A stretch of DNA of 16,649 nucleotides, taken from Eubacteriales bacterium (GTDB lineage Bacteria > Bacillota_A > Clostridia > Lachnospirales > Lachnospiraceae). The stretch covers positions 1-16,649 of the forward strand of contig JAUNAE010000047.1 in NCBI GenBank assembly GCA_030527765.1. Reading direction: 5' to 3'. Under the pieces are notes generated by a model. That model saw only the letters and a list, made by a program, of their open reading frames with translations. It ran no database searches and had not been told where the DNA came from. Below, piece after piece: positions 14,626 through 16,649 of the stretch (the stretch's first letter is position 1; the number at the start of each line of letters is the position of its first letter). The position numbers were made by a program, and so were the translations under genes.

Positions 14626-14729
14626 TAGCAACGGGTGCGGAAAATATATCGTAAGCAACAACCGTGCTTTTCGTTTCACAGCGACTCCCCAGCTTATGAA
14701 CACTTGACGCATAAATTCCTACTTCGCTA
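14626..14729 (-). ncRNA. Tetrahydrofolate (THF) riboswitch aptamer
   Basis: On the minus strand the leader has the conserved blocks of the THF aptamer in order: GUAGG, GCGUCAAGUG, GGGGAGUCG, AACGAA and finally CCGCACCCG. The closing stem UAGCGA (14729-14724) pairs with UUGCUA (14631-14626). It starts about 10 bases after the predicted transcription start and ends about 80 bases before folT. THF riboswitches are known to bind reduced folates and lower folT expression when folate is plentiful. Confidence 0.86.
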
Positions 14730-14746
14730 TTATTTATTTAAATGAG

Positions 14747-14774
14747 ATTATATCACAAAACATAGAATTTTCAA
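14747..14774 (-). promoter_or_regulatory. Promoter of the riboswitch-folT transcript
   Basis: On the minus strand TTGAAA (14774-14769), a 16-base spacer and TATAAT (14752-14747) preceded by TGA, which makes an extended -10, give a start near 14740, just before the aptamer. Confidence 0.75.
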
Positions 14775-14782
14775 GATGTATT

Positions 14783-14791
14783 TGTTATAAT
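14783..14791 (+). promoter_or_regulatory. Candidate extended -10 promoter of the lipoprotein gene
   Basis: TGTTATAAT is a perfect extended -10 box 45 bases before the lipoprotein ATG. No good -35 is seen. It lies close behind the folT -35 box, so the two divergent promoters could interfere. A palindrome GGTTATAACC (14813-14822) sits between it and the gene. Confidence 0.5.
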
Positions 14792-14835
14792 TAAAACAAT
14801 TAGCAACTATTTGGTTATAACCGAAAGGATTTTAT

Positions 14836-15942
14836 ATGAAGCAAATCAACGTATTCTGTCTTGCTCTGTGTTCCTGTGTCCTTCTCAGCGGATGCAGTCT
14901 CGGAGATATTGTGGACCGGTATCTTCCTCAGGAAGATTCTGCGGTCACGGAAGCTCCCTCGGATACAGACCGCACATACATGGACGAAATCGCAGGCACT
15001 CTCGTGACCTTCGACGGAAGTTCTCTTACGATGACCCATGAAGACTCCACTTACACCTTCGATGTATCCAAGAGCAGTCTGGAAACTATGCAGGGAATGA
15101 TTTCCGGAGACCAGATCAGTGTCATTTACGAAGGTCAGCTGACATCCGATGCCACAGACAATGTCAAAGCGCTCAAAGTTGTTGACGCAATACACAAAAA
15201 AGAAGTCCTCAAAGATCAGACACTTCAGGGTACGGTGCAGAGCATTTCTTCGAACGTGCTGACCCTCAAGTCCGGTGACGGAAAAACAGTCGTTTTCACG
15301 ATTACCGGTGTTCCCCAGTCCTATCACGGAGGAATCAAAGCCGGTGCGAACATCGTTGTCCACTATCTCGGAGATCTTCTTCCTACGGATACAGAAAACA
15401 CTCTGAATGGCATCCATGTAAAGGTCCTCAGTGTTTCTGATGGAGATCCTTTTTCTGTACCAAAAGCCTACTCTGATTCTTCTGCCGACAAGTTCCGTGG
15501 ATATATCAGTGTTCTGGAGAATCAGACGCTTCGGGTAAGGCCAAGCGGCTCATCTTCCATGCTCTCCATTGATCTTTCTTCGATTCCGGTCTATTTTGAC
15601 GGCGGATCAGCACCAAGATCCGGTCTCACAGTCTATTACTCCGGAAGCTTTAATAAGGAGAATCTGGAAGGCATCTCTGTCATTTCCATAAAGGGTGACG
15701 ATTTCAGCACCATACAGACACGAAAAATCACTTCCACGGTTTCCGGCGTGATCATCGGTTCCACCGCCAATACCATTTCTCTTCAGACGAACGATGGCGG
15801 TTTTGTAACCGTCACCACCGATGAAGCAACAAACACTTCCACCGGCGGACTGGAGATCGGAAGCAGCGTTCGTGTGACTTTTGATCCAAACGCATCCCGG
15901 AACAGCAATCTCTATCATGGACTTAGCATTTCCGATATTTAA
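14836..15942 (+). CDS. Secreted lipoprotein with four tandem beta-rich modules
   Basis: The protein has 368 residues. A lipoprotein signal peptide ends in LLSGC, so Cys20 is the lipidated residue and the protein should be anchored outside the membrane. After a short acidic linker come four similar modules of about 65-70 residues, at about 54-117, 132-201, 222-287 and 304-368. Each follows the pattern Gly-x-(Val/Ile) start, a serine/asparagine turn with a hydrophobic strand, a second strand, Gly-x-x-(Val/Ile) and a (Val/Ile)-x-Tyr/Phe strand, then a final (Val/Ile)-x-(Val/Ile) strand (IAGTLVTFDGSSLTM and LQGTVQSISSNVLTL; ISVIYEG and IVVHYLG). This suggests repeated small beta-barrels; I know no named function. 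AAAGGA lies six bases before the ATG. It is divergent from folT. It lacks enzyme motifs, so a binding or cell-wall role is a guess. Confidence 0.85.
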   Translation: MKQINVFCLALCSCVLLSGCSLGDIVDRYLPQEDSAVTEAPSDTDRTYMDEIAGTLVTFDGSSLTMTHEDSTYTFDVSKSSLETMQGMISGDQISVIYEGQLTSDATDNVKALKVVDAIHKKEVLKDQTLQGTVQSISSNVLTLKSGDGKTVVFTITGVPQSYHGGIKAGANIVVHYLGDLLPTDTENTLNGIHVKVLSVSDGDPFSVPKAYSDSSADKFRGYISVLENQTLRVRPSGSSSMLSIDLSSIPVYFDGGSAPRSGLTVYYSGSFNKENLEGISVISIKGDDFSTIQTRKITSTVSGVIIGSTANTISLQTNDGGFVTVTTDEATNTSTGGLEIGSSVRVTFDPNASRNSNLYHGLSISDI

Positions 15943-16007
15943 CCGAATCAAGCAAGTCCACCGCATCAAATGTACAGAGCATTAAGCGGTGGATAGATAC
16001 TTGCTTG
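15939..16007. repeat. Truncated dispersed repeat running into a bulged inverted repeat; likely mobile-element edge
   Basis: Bases 15939-15957 (TTAACCGAATCAAGCAAGT) match the complement of the repeat at 11365-11413 at all but one of the first 18 positions, then the match stops. From there an inverted repeat starts: CAAGCAAGT (15949-15957) with ACTTGCTTG (15999-16007), enclosing TCCACCGC (15957-15964) and GCGGTGGA (15986-15993). No T-run follows. The remaining bases to 16077 show no gene. Confidence 0.5.
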
Positions 16008-16077
16008 TATCCATCAATCACAAAAACCCGCCGTATTTAGAGGGTGCAAGTAAGGGATTTTTATCCTTTGAAAAATT

Positions 16078-16109
16078 CGGCATAGTTTCGGAGAAATCCG
16101 GCTATGCCG
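16078..16109 (-). terminator. Terminator overlapping the end of the recombinase gene
   Basis: The 8-bp stem CGGCATAG (16078-16085 with 16102-16109) contains an inner CGGA/TCCG hairpin. The recombinase stop codon TAG is part of the stem. AATTTTTC follows on the minus strand, and six T's follow on the plus strand, so it may work both ways. Confidence 0.72.
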
Positions 16110-16649
16110 TTTTTTCTTTGCTTGTAGGCAGGTCAACTGCACCAATGCAGTTATAGACGATTTGGATTCTCTGTTGCCTGCGACCATTTAGTTTTTCTGC
16201 TTTGAATACGATTATCCTGTCAACGAACTCTCGTATAATCTCAGCGTTCAATTCTGTGATTTCCGCATATTTCTTTACTAATGATAAGAAGTACTGTGCA
16301 TTGAGATTTTCTTCCTTAGCCTTTGATAAGATAGATTTTAATTCAGTGGCTCTCTCTGAAAGCTGCTTCTGTTCACTTTCGTAAGTAGCAGTCATTTTCA
16401 TAAAACGCGCATCACTAATTTTTCCTTCAATGTTATCCTCGTAAAGCCTTTGAATGATGGTATCAAGCTTTGTAATACGTGCTTGTGCCTGTTCGTATTC
16501 TTTCTTGCTTTCACGAAGGTCACGGTCTAATTCACGTGCTTTGGATTTGGTAACCATCTGCAGGAATTCTTCTTCGTGCTCTCTGGCAAAAGTAGTTACA
16601 GCTTGCAAGTCATCAAGAAGAAGTTCCTCAATAACCACATTTCGTATCT
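16102..16649 (-). CDS. Large serine recombinase, C-terminal part only (start beyond right edge)
   Basis: The frame is open to the right edge and shows about 182 residues. After a short helix ([17 protein letters not shown]) comes a long charged coiled coil ([20 protein letters not shown] through [18 protein letters not shown]), then [10 protein letters not shown] and a C-terminal [20 protein letters not shown] segment ending in [15 protein letters not shown]. This is the familiar C-terminal region (DUF4368-like) of large serine recombinases carried by clostridial transposons and conjugative elements, such as the TnpX/TndX kind. The catalytic serine domain and zinc ribbon lie outside the window. 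Such recombinase genes usually sit at one end of the element, so an element end is expected just to the left. A GTG at 16638 would give a shorter product but is very unlikely to be the true start. Confidence 0.9.
   Translation of the reverse strand, partial: IRNVVIEELLLDDLQAVTTFAREHEEEFLQMVTKSKARELDRDLRESKKEYEQAQARITKLDTIIQRLYEDNIEGKISDARFMKMTATYESEQKQLSERATELKSILSKAKEENLNAQYFLSLVKKYAEITELNAEIIREFVDRIIVFKAEKLNGRRQQRIQIVYNCIGAVDLPTSKEKTA

Noticed and set aside
14815..15417. A 200-residue minus-strand frame within the lipoprotein gene
   Set aside because: It is antisense to a gene with a clear lipobox, ribosome binding site and repeated domain structure.
15957..15993. A rho-independent terminator for the lipoprotein gene
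   Set aside because: The 8-bp stem has a 21-base loop and no T-run on the plus strand; the better U-tailed hairpin is at 16078-16109.

Overview
The window looks like chromosomal DNA from a gut Clostridia/Lachnospiraceae-type Firmicute. The evidence is the strong AGGAGG-like ribosome binding sites, TTGACA/TATAAT-type promoters, U-tailed hairpin terminators, a folT gene behind a tetrahydrofolate riboswitch, an EssC/YukB-type secretion ATPase, and a large serine recombinase of the kind carried by clostridial transposons. The genus cannot be named from sequence alone. Both edges cut a gene: essC on the left and the recombinase on the right. There are no rRNA, tRNA or CRISPR signals.

Layout, left to right. 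(1) 1-4327, minus strand: a secretion module. A signal-peptide/VWA/transmembrane/FHA protein is joined through a TGATG stop-start overlap to an EssC-like FtsK/SpoIIIE ATPase (type VII secretion family) that itself carries an FHA domain and runs off the left edge. (2) 4466-10472, minus strand: a five-gene sugar operon read from about 10440 leftwards. It encodes a fucose-isomerase-fold aldose isomerase, a split transketolase (TPP-binding subunit, then C-terminal subunit), an FGGY glycerol-kinase-like sugar kinase and a LacI-family regulator, and ends in a clear terminator. The inferred logic is aldose to ketose to ketose phosphate to transketolase. The gene set matches what is known of D-apiose breakdown through apulose 4-phosphate, but the substrate is not proven. 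(3) 10363-10756: an AT-rich divergent control region with two promoters and two inverted repeats. (4) 10757-11299: a glutathione-peroxidase-family thiol peroxidase, plus strand, convergent with a YjjG-like HAD nucleotidase (11397-12095, minus). (5) 12234-13680: a lone A24 prepilin peptidase (minus) and a divergent GNAT acetyltransferase (plus). (6) 13943-14542: the folate ECF transporter S component FolT (minus) under a THF riboswitch, divergent from a lipoprotein (14836-15942, plus) made of four similar modules. (7) 15943-16649: a probable junction with a mobile element, ending in the C-terminal part of a large serine recombinase.

A small dispersed intergenic repeat occurs at 4509-4553, 11365-11413 and, more diverged, 4421-4460. 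A stump at 15939-15957 seems to be cut off where the mobile element begins, which gives a testable estimate of the insertion point. Promoter, operator and riboswitch calls rest on reading motifs by eye and were not computed.
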